Of a stretch of DNA of 64,000 bases, positions 48,740-62,239 are shown piece after piece (positions within the stretch are counted from its first letter, which is position 1; each line of letters opens with the position of its first letter). The notes under the pieces were generated by a model, which did no database searches, was not told where the DNA came from, and worked only from the letters and a program-made list of their open reading frames with translations. The DNA is taken from the NCBI GenBank assembly GCA_964036155.1, contig OZ038423.1, positions 44,035,249 to 44,099,248 on the forward strand. Reading direction: 5' to 3'. The stretch is from Diploscapter coronatus. Lineage: Eukaryota; Nematoda; Chromadorea; Rhabditida; Rhabditidae. The position numbers were made by a program, and so were the translations under genes.

Positions 48740-51700
48740 CTACGAGTTGCAGATGTTGATTCGCCTGAAACGTATTAAATATTTTTCTTTTAATAAATAC
48801 AAAATCAATAACAGAGGTTCACTCATATATAATTTTCTAGAAAATATACTATATCACGGATTTCTATTTTAAACATTACGATGTTTTCTAGACTCACGAG
48901 CAAGTAATTCCCTGTACGAAATTCGTGCCGTAATTCATGAGGTCTTCGTAGCTGGGCGATTGATAGAAACAATCCGGTATGACCAAGTTCGTTAGAGCAC
49001 TCGAGGGGTTATCCTGAAGATAAGTGTTCAAATTAGTTGCCACTAAATTTCGGCATTATAAAGGAGGTTTTTAAAGTTCTCAAGACCAGTACTCTCCTCT
49101 GATAAGTGAATAATCTTTGAATACCATGATTTTAGTCTAAAAGTACCAAATTATAAGCGAGTATCGCGAATCCGTAGAGTCCGGAGCGTTTCAGCGAATT
49201 CACCAACAGTCCTGGATCTGGGTCGGTTGGGTTCGACGCCGTCAAGTAGAAGAGCACATGCTTCACGTCGGGATCGGTACGATAGCCCTAATCGTCAATA
49301 TGAGTTGTTATGTGAGCAATTTCGATAAACTCCTCATCAGTATCATCAAAAATTTAAGAGCAAGAAGATACTATGGTTTCCCATTCGTCTATTTTTCATT
49401 CTTTACAACTATCAGATGACGATAAAAACGATGAGGTTTCATTCAAGACGGAAAGCTAGGAACTGCATGATATCAGGACACGAGACATGGCAGAATTGCT
49501 TTTTAAAATTTTACCTGAGCCGGCCGATCGAGTGTATTGGTGACGTACTCGATGCCGGCGGTTAGATTCTGCCCGTCAACGCCGAGATATGAAAGTTGGC
49601 TGAACAGGTTGTAGACGTTGTCGTATGAGCCGTCAGAAGCGAAAAATCCGAATCCGCCTTGGGCCGTATTCGCCAAAGATACTGCTGCCACCTGGAATTT
49701 GAGGATAAAAAAACTAGTATCTTTTTAAACAATTTTAAAACATTGAGATGTGATAATTAGTATAAAAATTGTTGAATGGAAGAGTATTCTTCATACAATA
49801 CAACTTTACTTGGTTTTCGCCTCAAAATTCTTTCTTACAAGTTACTTTTCACGTATAAAATTTTTACCTGTGTCAAATTATAAGTGAAGTTGTAGGGCTG
49901 CATGGAACTGGCGGCGAATCCAGATAGCTGAAATAAATGTTTGAAAATTCAGATTTTCTTTTTGGATTTATTAAACCTGCTTGAAGGTGACGTTGGTGGC
50001 TGCCATGCTGGAGTCGATGAGGAACACCGCGTCCATCTTCACCTGACCCATCGGACACGAGGCTGGAGGCGCTGAAATAGCTTTTGTAGAATAAAAAATA
50101 TCAGAATATTAAATTTGGAAACATTAAACACGAAAAAAGCATAATTTTCAGTACTAAGATGCACGAAACGCCTCAAAGATTTTCCTGAAAAGAGCTTTTG
50201 TAAACCTGATGGATCCCCCGGACATAGTTTTTCGGTGATTTAGGGTTTTATAGTGAATTTCAATTTGTATTATTTTTAAAGTAGATGATATTTACGCTTT
50301 CGATTGGGTCTCGATCCGACGCAAGTCGTCTGGAACGTTCTGCTGAAGTATGCGCCATGGTCGTCGACACCGTAGATCACTACCAGGAAGGTCTAAAAAT
50401 TTTTCCTCAAGAAGAAATGGTCTTCATTTTGTCATACATAATAGTCAGTGTAGAACGGCAACGTTGAGTAATATTCATAACTACAGGCAGAGTCACGACG
50501 TCTCATTTCCGAAGTGTGAACGAGACCATACCCCGCTGCGACTATCTGAGAATTTTGATTATTTTGAAGAAAGTGCCATATTATGAAGAGATAAGATATA
50601 TAAATCACATCGTTCAAGACAATAAAGATCACGGGTCTCAAAGCCCTTTCCTTGTGCCATGAATTTCCAATATGAAAAAATCCACTTACCTGAACATACT
50701 CGATTCTTCCCGAACCCAGACCCTCTGCATGGACGACAATCGTCGTGCTCTCCACTGAAAAGTTTCATTTGGAAATCGGAAAATCCTATAATATAGCCTA
50801 CAAACAACAGGCGCGTAATGTGCATTGTCGTTAGTGGCGCCGTTAAATTGGTCCGAGTTTGCTGAGACGTAACCGATGTAGACCTGGAATCAGTTAAAAT
50901 TGAAAATTTCTGAAAAAATATATATATATTCTTTACTTCGATGCTAGTTCGTCCTCGAGCGGCGAAATAGCACAGATTGCCCGTACCACCGTTAGTCACA
51001 ACACGATAAGTGCCTGCCAACGTCTGACCGCCGATCGTGTCATTTACCTGAAGGAGATAAATTGATGATTTGGATTCTTCTCGCCTCATTGTTCAAAAAG
51101 GATTTTTTTTCTTTTCGAAATTATTTCGTGAATTTTCTAAGTAGAAATATGCATTATAAGAAATTCTGTGCCAAAACTGTTCTTTATCAAATCTCACTCG
51201 AATGACTCCGACATAGTTCGTGTCAGAAGTGATGATGTTCTGAGGCAGAGCGATTTGCTGACCTAAAATTTCATCTTTCTAATTGCTTCTGAAGAATTCG
51301 TTGAACCTTTAGGATTGTAGAGAGTTACAGTAATTGGAGTAAGTGATTGCGGAACGTAGTAGTGCAGCGTGAACTCGTACATTTCGTGTTCGACCTAGAG
51401 GTTTAGAAGAACTATAAAAACCAAGCAATCTATTGAACCTGGAAGAGCATCTCTTGTCCGTTACAGTCGCCAGAGACACTGTTCAACCCTGCAGACTGAT
51501 ATATCGATGGAATGTACTTCGTGAGGAAATTCTGACTCAGGTCCACTGCTGACATCTAAATCTGCTCATTGCTTTTTGGAAATAGCGAAAACTTGGATTC
51601 TTCGCGACCCTTTCTAGTAATTTCTTAAAAGTAATGCAATAGTTGCGAGAAGTAAGGGAAAAATTTCGTGAAGCCGTGAGGAATTCAATCATTATTCCAA

Positions 51701-54700
51701 AGAAATGAACAAAGATCTGATAACACGCATACCGTAAAGACGTTGCCAGAGCTGTAGGACACCGCACGGAACAGTGAGAGAGCGTCATTGCCGTTCCATC
51801 CCATGCCACAAGGCGAGTCGATGTTGGTGTAGATAAAGTTCAGGTAAGCCTTGGCATTCTGTAGTGTCGATGACAGTTGGTTCAGTGTCAAGTAATCTTC
51901 AGGCGATGATCGAGTGATGACGAGGATCACCGAGTTCGGCACGGCGAACGAAGTGCGATTCAGAAGGTCTGCCAGAACCCCGTAGATTGGGCGAGGGCAC
52001 TGAGTCGAGCACGGAGCGCTTCCGGGGCAGGAGTTGATTTGGATGTTTCCAATTGCGTTGACGATATCGTTGGGGTTCGTCGAGTCCACAACAGGATACC
52101 AGTCGGCTCTATTGAGGCCAGAGTCGAAGGGATACAGCACGTAGTTCGTAAACCATCCAGCCGTGGTTGGATCGGAATTGATTGCATTCAAAGAAGCATT
52201 GATGCTTCTTCGAAGTTGGAAGATAGTGGCCCCCATGTTGTAGGAAGTCTCCAACACGATCGCCAGAGTTCGGCCAGTGTCCTTGAAGGTGGCCGGATAC
52301 GGCGGTTCGCACATCGCGTGCTCGCAGAACGTTCCCGTGAACTGAGGCTGGCACTGGCATTGGCCGAGGCGGACGATTCCGTCGTTCTGGCAGATCGGGG
52401 TATTGCAAGTCGGTCCAGACCAGTAGGGGTCACATTGACAAATTCCGTTGTTCACATAGCCATGGTTGTTGCAGTTGAGGACGTACTTAGCGCAGATCGT
52501 CTCCGAATAGCGCTGGAACGTGTTGCCAAATTGGTCTATGCCAGTGAAAGAAACGTAGAGGTCGGTCATAGAGCCGGCATTCGGACAGACGAAGGGCTGA
52601 GAGACCATCGGATACGAACAGAACCAGCGATTGTTCAACACGACCGCATCAGTGAGAGTCTGGTTGTAGCCGACGAGCGCATAGTTCAGTCGTCCCTCCA
52701 ACGTCGGATTGACATCGGGGTTGAAAGGCGCAATTCCAGAGGCGTAGGCGACCATGTAGTTGGACTGGGACTGCGAATTGGCGAACATCTGCGGGAAGTC
52801 GCTGTGTGGGTCGGAAACGAAGCCAAAGAACACTTGAATTTCGGACTGAGATCGAGCTTGGACCAGGCAGCCACCGCTGTTCGTCTTCACGTTCACTTTC
52901 CATCTTCCCGAGGGAACCAAGCCCGTACCCTCGCCAGGATAATAGTCTTGACCGTATCTGTGACGCTGGCACGCGTAGTAATAGGAGCCATTGGCAGGTG
53001 CTGGCTCCCACTGACCTTGCTCGTTGTGAACGACATAGTTGTAGGCGGGGTTATTCGGGTCGACTCCTGGAGCCCAAGGATGGTAGTCGCCAAGCGGTTG
53101 GGCCATATTCCCATCTGGCACGTCCCACACCCATTGTCCATTTCCATTATAAACCAACCCGATCCAGACCTTGTTCGAGCCCGAATTGAATTGCAAGAAC
53201 TGGTTGATGTCATCGTTTGCGACGTCGACCATGAACCCGTTCATGTCCTCGTGGCAACGTCTCCACGCCTCGATCCAAGTACCACGCACAGGCTCGAACA
53301 TCAGGCATTGCTGCTCCTTATAGGTCCACTGTTTTCCAGGACATGGCGGCAGATACTGGTTGATTTTCGTCTCACTCTCGTCGATCAGTACGATCTCGTA
53401 GTTGCTGTGAAGGGTAGGCGACCCATCTGGGAATGTTACCGTCATGCTCGCGAGGTCCTTTCCGATCGCCGCCAACGTGAACCCCTGTGTCCATCCGTCA
53501 ATTGGCATGTAGAACTGCGCTCCCGATGTACAATCGTCTTGTCCATACGCATAGGACACACCAGCGTGGTACCCTCCGACGATGTAGGCCATGATCTTGT
53601 TCAATTGGGTTGTCATGTAGACGTCACCGAACGTGCTCAGCGCCAGAGAAGTCAGATAGTCGGGGAAAACGCCCGAGCCGTCGACAGTGCAAATTTGCTG
53701 TTTGACGCCGATCAGATTGATTTGAACGCGATATTGAGTGACGATGTCGTAGAGCGCCAGGTATGAGTCTGTATCCATGCCGTATGAGTCGGCGAATGCG
53801 TAGACGTAGGAGTTCTGTTCGGATAGCAGAGCAGCGTAGTATAGGGCTTGTTCGAGCTTGACGGAGCAGTCCTGAAATTGGTTGATTTTTGAAAGATTCT
53901 AGATCGAAATCGAGTCGTAATTCAATATTTTCGAAACCGGAATCAAATTGACATTTTTGGAATTGATTTTCCCGCCATTTTTATTTTTTTTTTCTTTAGA
54001 TTTACCGCTTCAGGAAAAGTGAATTGGGATAGATTGGCGGCCATATTCTGCACTGCTGCGACGAATTCGCTCGGCACCGAGGTTCTGACGATCACATCAG
54101 AAGCGTTGTTGTTCGTGTAGATCAGGATCCATGATTTGATCCAGTCGGGGGAGTGAACCTAAAAGTGATGTATTAGAGTTTTCTTTGAGTGAAAACCTTG
54201 AGAATATTTATCTACTTTTCGGAGCAAACAATCTCACCTGCACGTCTCTGGTGAAAATCTGGACATTGGCGGAGATCATGTTGAGTGCGTCTTGCATGGA
54301 AGTTCTGGCAGAAAGGACGAATGTCATGCTGCGACCACCGAAGTTGAAATTCGGCTGCGTATTCATCTGCGTGCAAGCATAGAGTTCGCAGAATGTGCCA
54401 CCTGAGTTAGGAAATGAGTTGTATAGCATATAAACACCTGTAAATACTTGCATATCTATCTCTAGACTAGATATCTCGCCCTCGATCTCTATATAAAACC
54501 CTCAAATGTCATTACTAAAAATGCTTTTGTACTCAACTACTTGTGTTCATCGCTCTTCCACAACAGCACACAACTCCTCTACAGTCTTTCGAGGTTAAAC
54601 AGAACCCAACTACCTGTGCCAGCAACACAGCTACATTGAGATCCTCGAGGAGTACCACCGTTTTGGCACACGATGTCTTGGCAGTAGTTTCCTCGGAAGC

Positions 54701-57700
54701 CAGCTAAAGTAAAATACTAAATTTTCTTCACTGATAAAAGACATGTCGTCTTCAATTCCAGCTAGTTTATCCAGAAAAAAATCGACTATTCAAAAATTTA
54801 GCAATATCCTCACTTGAAGCCATGCTATGAACGGATTGGAGAAAGTCGGGGATTTTTTAAATTTTTACCTGTTTTTTTTTTTTTTTTTCAAATTTCGACT
54901 TTGGGATTTGGGACATTTTCCAATTGCAGAACATTCAGATTATTTACTGTCATTTTACCAATAAGGTAGCATATTTTCGCTCAACTAACCTGGGCAGATA
55001 CAGGTCGAATTGTTGGTCGGATCCGGCACTCCTCCATTCTGACAGGTATTGGGCGGGTATTGAGTGGTGAAGGTGGCCGAGCAATAGCCGACAGTCGTTC
55101 TCATGATGGTGAATCCTTGTCCATCATCAGCGAAGATCGTCGCGTAGAAGGGCTGGTTGATGAACTCGCAGAAGTTGGCAACACCGAAGTACAGATGATA
55201 GCCACAACCGGATCGGTAGACTCCGTTCGAGTAGAACATTGGCTTCTGAAGATAAGACACTGTACAAAATAATTCCTTCAGTCGTATTATTGAATTACGC
55301 TTATTTTTCACATTGAATAAGGCATCATCCAGCTAGGTTTTCTTCTCGCCCCCCGTTCACTTATCCACTCTTTAAAAATACCTGGTACTTGTTGTCGTTG
55401 TTGAAATTCGTGGTGATCAACAACTCTGCGTATAGCTTGAAAGGATCAGGAGCTGCGTTGTAGAGACCATTCAGCTGAGCGACGAAGTGATTTGGTTGAC
55501 CCAACACCGGCTCAGAGTCCATCGCATCGTTGATCAGCGTGTCGGTAGTGCCGAGGAAGAAGTCGTAGCTCGATCGAGCGAAGACTCGATACGTGCAGAA
55601 GGATTGCATCTGAATTTGAAATTTATGAAATGTTTTCCGTCATCATTAATTGATCACATAGATTTCGTATCAGTCGGTTTCACATTACTGCCGTTCTTTA
55701 CTCACCTTTCACATCTTTTTACGTGAATATCAACAATTTGTGAAACATCTTCTAGTTTTTTGTTAAAGAATGAAATTTTACATTTGTCGAAGTCAGTGTC
55801 AGGAGGTGTTCTCCAACGACTGGGTTGATGATTTCATAGAGGTACGTTCCGCCACTGTTGATGATCGTCTGTAGGGTGTTCGTGGCACCATTTGGATCAG
55901 TGACGCTGAGCACGAGGCTCTCTCCAACAGCCATGATCACGACACTGGTGGTTGACGAGTCGACGAAGAATACTCGGTAGCCTAAACTCGCGACCGATGA
56001 ACGATCTTCTTTCATTTCGCAGCTTGGGACTGCCCAAACATGACGAAATTGTGTGTGCAGAGTAAGAGATCGCTTCGTCTACCTACATTCTCTTTACTCT
56101 CTAGCCGCTATTTCGTTATGTTGAGACATTTCCAAGTTGTCTTTTAATTTCGCGATTCCGATACCTGGTGTGGCGCACTTCTGAAGGTCATCAGTGATGA
56201 CCATGTTCATTCGGTAGGTCGTCGCCTTGACCACAGTCTGCACGATGGGCGCCACGAATGTTGGAGTTGGAGTCAGCATCAGTCCGGTGCTCAAGAAAAC
56301 GGCTTGCTGGAGCATTCGGTACGGTTCGCTCAAAGGATCGGCTGGACAAGTGGATTGGTTGAAGAAGAAACAGTAGATCTGAAAGAATTGTGAAATCCAT
56401 TCATTGGAAAAAATGCTTTCTGAAACAGTAGTGAGACTGAACTCCGCTCTAATGCTAGAAGAAAAACTCAAACTGATCTGGCTATCCACGCTTCTAAAAT
56501 TAGTGCTCATACCGGCATCTTAGCCCTTGTATTCGACTCAGTGACGAGCTGCCACTTGTCGGGGTCTGCTGGAATGACGTCCGTGAACAGATACAGCGGC
56601 GACTTGTTGTAGATGAAGGTGTTGAAGACGCTGGCGATCGGCTCGAACGTCGTGTCGTTGCAGCCTCCTTGAGTATTCGAGGTCATGTTCAAATCGCTCA
56701 GGAACTGGTCGTATTGCAGGATAGTGTATTGTTGGGTCGTGTAGTCATTGTTGGCGAATTTGACGAGGATGTACCCTCGGTAGACGTCTTGACCGAGAAC
56801 CTGATTGTGCTGCACTTCCAGGTCGATTGCCTTAGCGATGCTGGGGACGTACTGCGCCATGCTGGCGACGTTGTGAATGATGACGACTAGGGTCTTATAG
56901 TCCGTCAAGAATGGACCCCAGTTGGGTTCGCAAGTGACTGAAATTAGTTGGTGCTTGCTTGGAGATCTTCTCAATCTTAATCCTAAGATTCTTGGCCGAA
57001 GCGATTTGTAACAAAATTGACATGTACTCCTCTCCTACGTCTTATTACAAATCACTCCAGGCCCAAATTCTTACCATCCTGGCAATTTATGCCTTGGAAC
57101 CCTCCAACACACACACACTCGAGCCCGGTTGTATCTGCAGCTCCGCCGTTCATGCAGTTCACCTGAAGTACCAAAATAGTTGAAGTTGCATAGCCCATAG
57201 CCAAACAAATAAAACGATCTTGGTTTCATTTAGATTGGTGCAAATACCGTCTTCATGCTTACCTTCTCGCACTGTCGTCCCGAGTAGAGCTCTGGACAGA
57301 AGCAGGTGGCGTTATTGCCGCCCGGACGAAGAAGTGTGCCATTGTTATAGCATGTTTGAATCGGCTTAGGAGTGGTAGTGGGTGGAGCGACGGTCGTTGG
57401 GACCTCTGAAGTCCGATAACATGCAAAATCAATTAGTTGAATGAATGAATGGTACCGAGACACGAGAATCTAGCAGTTCGTCGGAATGGGAAGCCCTGAC
57501 TGTCTAGGCCATCGACCTAAATTACAATAATTCCAAATGATAATGATCCATTTTCACGGTTACGTGATAATAGTAGGTGCTGAACTTCGAGCAAGTAAAC
57601 TCGCCGGCATAAAACTCGTATCCACAGTTGTATCGCTTTGTCATCGCTGCTCGATAGATCGGTCGCATGTTCGTGTTCGGACGAACAGTGACTGAGCCGA

Positions 57701-60193
57701 CTTCTAAAGTCGAATTTTGGTGAACTGATTAGTAGTTTTGATTTGTTCGAAAGTTGCGCTTTTCTTGAATGGATACTAAAGAGGTAACATTATCAGAAAG
57801 GTTCAACATCCTAATTAGGGAATGAATGACTCATATAGCGTAGAAACACTTGTAAAGAATTGCATATTTACACATTAGAAGATACCCTCATTTTCCCAGA
57901 AATTTCAACTTTTTTCGGGTTTCTCTGAATTCTCTCTCGTCAATCGCTCAGGAAAGGGCAAACACCTAATTCGCTATCCACTATACTACAATACTGTCAT
58001 GAGATTAACACACGCATTCCAGTATCGCACGTTTGCGCAGCGTTGGTAGCGGAGAGATTCTGAGAAGCTAGAAAAGTTGCAATTTCTGGGAAAACGAGAG
58101 CATCCCACCCCCGATCTCTATATAAATTCTCAAGTGTCATTCGTAAACGTTTTTGAACTCAGCAACTTGTAATTACTTCAATCTTCACACACCGCACATC
58201 CTCTACAATCCTCCGAGATCAACAGGACTCAACTATCCTATGCAATCGATATTAACTCAAGATCATTTTGTTCCATTCAACTCTAGTTTTTTCCAAGCTA
58301 ATTTCCAAGAAAAATCGAGTCTTACGTCCACCGACGTTAAGATTGATGGCATGGGCGACGAAGTACATAGGCATTTCGTAGGCTGATTCAGCGTTCGGCG
58401 GAGCGTCATGATGCGGATTCACCACCCATCCGTTGACGATACGCAGATTCGAGGTCGTCTAAAAATTCAGCTTCTGTAAAAATATCTAAACCAAAGTTTG
58501 ATCATTTAGTAAGCTAAATCCACCAAATTCTATTCCGACACCAGCACTGCCACGTCATAGGCATTTTTAGATGGATTTTATTTTCATTTTTTTCCTAAAA
58601 TGATTCACCTCCCTTCGAATTTTTGCTTACAAAAGTTCTTCCTTCAAACTTTTAATTGTTACATTTTACGACTTGACTGATTGCGAAGAGCAAGCCTTCT
58701 CACTGACGCGCCTCATATCACCTCGGTCATTAAATTGCCATACTTCTCGGGCAAAAATGTGCGCGCGAGGAAATGGCAATGAAAATATGAATTAAAATCA
58801 ATTCGCGATTTGAAAAAGGAAATAATGAACTTTTCAAGGAATACCAAGAACAGAATATTGCGACTCTCAAGAAAGTGTTTCTTGAAGACATTCTTTAGCA
58901 TGCCAAAACTCTCAATATTAAATAAGACCAAAACTAGCCCCAATTTCAACCACACAAGAAGTCGTCGGCACATTCCCATTGTCGACTGTCAACGAATATC
59001 CTCCAGCTTTCAGTCCAGTATATCTCGCCATCGAGTATCCGTCATTGCTCACAGAAGTCGCGGGGCTGATGATGTTACCTAAAATATTTTTTATTGCTAA
59101 AAAAGCTCTTGATGTTTAATCATCATAGAAATTAATCAAATAAGATAAACTATTCCGAATAATTTAAATATTCATTATTATTCTTTTTCCCGCAAATTGC
59201 AACTTTTTTTTTCTCGTTTCTCTGCATTTCCTCAGCCGGCAACCTCCCCCACTTATCGTTCAACGACGAGCAAAAAATCTAACTCATTGTCCACTACGTC
59301 ACGCTGTCATAAAGGGCGACACCTTTCCCAGCATTATGTTCTTGACCAGCGTGGAAAACAGAGATTCGGAGAAGCTCGAGAAAAAAAACGTTGCAATTTG
59401 TGGGAAAACGGGGATACCATTGACGTCCGTCAAATTAATGTAGGGCACTCCAGAAGCCGTCACCGAAACGTCGACTTCTTTCTGCGAAGAAGCATAGTCG
59501 ATTGGCACGTAGAAGCTGGAATTTTTGAGATTGCTTTTTTTTTTTAGAAAATGAAAATTTTTACGAACTTTCCCCCACAGGACCCGTTCAGGAAGAGAAT
59601 GTCGATGTTCGAATAGTCACCGGGAATCGGAGGGACGTTGGTCTCGTCGCAGATTGCTGGAAGTTTTCGTAATGAAAAATAACTTATTACAAAGAGATAT
59701 AGAGATTTTGACGCGCAGTATGTCTGAATAGATTTCGTTGATAGGATAAATTTCCTAGTTTTTTCTAAGACGAAAATCCCATACGATTCTCGCAGAACTG
59801 CCCCGTCCACCCGGCTTCGCACAAATTCGACAAGCCAAGCGCGGCGTAAACGGCTCGTTTGAATCGAACGTGCAGAGGCAAGGTCGTCACGTCCTCATCG
59901 AATACGTTCAAATGTTCAGCGGAATTCGGGATTACTGAAATTAAGCTGGATTTAAACTTAATTTAGGGAAATGATTAATTTCAGCCTAAATTTGAAACTC
60001 CTAAACTTTGACATAAACTTAACAATCATTAAATTTTGTCCTAATCGAAAGAACTTTGCATTTTAGCCGAAACTAAACAAAACGCTCATTTTAAATCGTT
60101 ATTACCTCCAAAATCTAGCGACTTAGCATTGGCACAACAACATAAAAATACGAGTAGTAGACAGAGCCTAGATAATAGGCATAAAGTGCCCAT
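48740..60193 (-). CDS. Giant secreted multidomain protein (EGF, C-type lectin, vWA), IRG-7-like
   Basis: More than 20 exons over 11.5 kb. The start at 60193 gives a signal peptide (GTLCLLSRLCLLLVFLCCC). The order then resembles C. elegans IRG-7 (F40F4.6): several Cys-rich/EGF-like units (CDETNVPPIPGDYS at 59640; CYNNGTLLRPGGNNATCFCP at 57330), a long series of beta-rich or vWA-like segments, then a big exon (53778-51685). That exon carries a C-type lectin domain (PPCPGKQWTYKEQQCLMFEP; AWRRCHEDMNGFM; SNKVWIGLVYNGNGQWVW; YYYACQRHRY), then two EGF units (ICQCDPYWSGPTCNTPIC; GQCQCQPQFTGTFCEHAMC), then a vWA-like domain (TLAIVLETSYNMGATIF). A C-terminal vWA domain follows (MDAVFLIDSSMAATNVTF near 50020; VLFYLTASNPTDPDPG near 49250). 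The protein ends SRINICNS at TAG. In C. elegans irg-7 responds to infection. Orthology versus paralogy is not decided, and exon edges in 54-60 kb are approximate. Confidence 0.82.
54480..54612. repeat. Intronic repeat, pair with 58108-58242
   Basis: CGATCTCTATATAAA....CTCAA.TGTCATT and CTCCTCTACA.TC.T.CGAG.T.AACAG.AC.CAACTA occur in both copies in the same order. Both lie in introns of the IRG-7-like gene. Confidence 0.6.
57887..58098. mobile_element. MITE-like element, copy 1 (pair with 59186-59413)
   Basis: The ends are inverted: TTTTCCCAGAAATTTCAACT and AGTTGCAATTTCTGGGAAAA. The body shares several blocks with 59186-59413. Confidence 0.65.
58108..58242. repeat. Intronic repeat, pair with 54480-54612
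   Basis: Same blocks as the copy at 54480-54612, about 70% similar by eye. Directly follows MITE copy 1. Confidence 0.6.
59186..59413. mobile_element. MITE-like element, copy 2
   Basis: TTTTTCCCGCAAATTGCAAC at the left and GTTGCAATTTGTGGGAAAA at the right are inverted. The internal block CTGTCAT....AACACA-like and GAGATTC.GAGAAGCT.GA.AAA match copy 1. The right end touches a splice donor of the IRG-7-like gene. Confidence 0.65.
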
Positions 60194-60639
60194 TATTTAA
60201 AGAATTAGTAAAAGCTATTTGAGACGCTACTGCTGGATCGAATTGTAGCGATCTGAAGTGAATTTAAATTATTTCAATTTTACGAGTAGTCTGATTTATA
60301 AAAAAAAAGTGTCTAAAATTAAAAAAAAAATCTAGACCCAGAATCCTATTTAACTGTATGTACTTGAAGAATGACAATGTCTTCTTGGCTATTCATTTTC
60401 GGCATTACGTATGCGTTTATTATTACCTGGTCCCGATAAGCCTCCTCATTCGTGCGCGCTCATCATAAAGTGACATAAAACCAACATTTTTAGGGCCATT
60501 AAATTTGCCTAACGAAGGCATTTGCAAACAATTCCCGACGGCAAACTCGAGCTTGAAAAATAATCGATCAAAATTATTAAAATCGTTAAAATATTTAAAT
60601 TAAAATTTTCTATTCGAATATCTCGTTTTTCCTCCAAAA

Positions 60640-61100
60640 ATGAATTGGAAAAGAAGCAATATTATTGCACCCTGAATATGTTTTAAATGGTAGATTAATA
60701 CTGTTACATTTTTTTTTAAATTAAAATTTTTATAAATAAATTTCAATTATAACTTCACTGAAAAGTATAATAAAAGTTATTCAAAATAAAAACATGCAAA
60801 GGTGCGAATAATATATTGCAAGCTGCATATGTTTCAACTTATGCATGAATTCTGTTGCACTATTAAAGAGCTTAAAATGGTTAATTTCCAGCTATTCTTT
60901 TTCTTTCAGAAGCTTTTTCAGTTTTAAATATAAACCAATCGATAAGAATATTACCCTCATTAGAGTGTCTAATTTATGAAATTGAACATCTCATTTTCCC
61001 ATCAAAACATTTTTCTTCAAGAGTAAATTGAAAAAGAAGCAACATTTTATTGCACTCTGCATATGTTTCAACTGGCCCATAAATACTGTTACTCTAGTCT
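60640..61100. repeat. Three diverged tandem copies of an AT-rich unit
   Basis: Each copy has GAAGCAA.ATT.TATTGCA..CTGCATATGTTT.AACT followed by AT.CTGTTAC, at about 60650, 60810 and 61035. Diverged. Confidence 0.5.
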
Positions 61101-61372
61101 TTAAAAACCAGGAAAATGTTCGTTCCAATCGCTATTTTTCATGAATATTTTAGTTTTACATTCCCTAAAACATATATTACAGATTATTATTTTTTTAAAT
61201 CATGGAATATTTCAGTTTTTCGATATTCTTTCGCACAATGCATTGGTCAACAGAGCGGCCTCCTTTCGATTTCTCCCGAGCTAGAGAGTGAAGAGAAAAG
61301 AAAAATACGCCTTCGTCGAGCGCGGACTCTCGTTTCTCTAGCCATTGGAGAAAACGGAGGCGAGGGAGGCTA

Positions 61373-61458
61373 GGTTCCGTAGTATAATGGTTAGTACACT
61401 GGTTTTACAAGCGAGAATAAGCCCACCAGAAACGCAGGATCGTAACCTGCCGGAGTCA
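61373..61458 (+). tRNA. tRNA-Val(TAC)-like, with apparent intron; may be a pseudogene
   Basis: GGTTCCG pairs fully with CGGAGTC (two G-U pairs). The D arm is GTATAATGGTTAGTAC. The anticodon stem CTGGT/ACCAG surrounds TTTACAA (anticodon TAC) plus about 14 extra bases in the usual intron position. The T stem GCAGG/CCTGC is perfect, but its loop is ATCGTAA, so T54 and A58 are changed and the B box is weak. The A box is good. Structure supports a tRNA; the loop changes suggest it may be decaying. Confidence 0.5.
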
Positions 61459-61715
61459 CATGATTTTGCAAAATTTTTCGACACTTACGGATAGGGTTCC
61501 CCAAGTAGAAATGGCGATTTAATGCTGCTGACAAAAATGTTAACAGGAATGTAAATAATAGGGTAATTGTGGAGGAAAGATAAAAAATTTTCCCAGGGGA
61601 AAGAGTTGCAAGAAATACGCTGCTCGAAATGAACACATTTTAGCAAATTTCAAATTGTGTGGACACGAAAATTACGACCTGATTTTTGGCATAGAACTAT
61701 TTTGTTAAGTTTATT

Positions 61716-61841
61716 GTCGATCTAGGCAGCCTGTAAATGACGAAATGTCAAAATGACAGAACGTCGTGTTAGAGAGTAAGAGAACGGAGAACTAGTATGA
61801 AAAAGACTATTCCGTCATTTTGTCATTTACAAACTGTCGAC
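61716..61841. repeat. 126-bp inverted-repeat element
   Basis: GTCGAT..GGCAGCCTGTAAATGACGAAATG at the left pairs with CATTTTGTCATTTACAAACTGTCGAC at the right, with an offset. No ORF. Confidence 0.6.
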
Positions 61842-62239
61842 TTTAGATTTCGAAAATCATCGGACAAGACTTTCCGAACACCCTAACAGAGTTCTGGATA
61901 ATATTGAGTACGGTAGAACTATTTTTAAAAAAAGTGAAAATTTAGATTTCCCTTAGTTTCGGAAGAGTAAGTAATGATCTTCAAGGAAAAATGGAACAGT
62001 CCGATTTAGACAGAATCTAAAAAATCTAGAAAAACGATTTAAAAAATGTTTTTTTTTTCTAAAATTCGAATGAAAATCAAAAATTTAATGGACAGAAGCG
62101 TATATTTTAGAAAGCTATAATTATATAAATTACACCTGTTAGGTTTTGAAACGCAAAAATTCACAAGTTTAAGTTATTCTGAAGCCGCTTTGTTAAATAG
62201 GATATTAGCACTATCGATTTACTGTAAACCTAAACAATT

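Larger units (their letters stand above)
60194..62239. other. Intergenic, repeats and a tRNA-like gene
   Basis: AT-rich. It contains three diverged tandem copies of a unit at about 60640-61100, a hairpin at 61259-61370, the tRNA-like sequence at 61373 and an inverted repeat at 61716-61841. No protein gene seen. Confidence 0.5.

Noticed and set aside
52039..53766. 575-codon plus-strand ORF
   Set aside because: It is exactly antisense to the large exon of the IRG-7-like gene, whose minus-strand frame shows clear lectin and EGF motifs. An open antisense frame there is a codon-use by-product.
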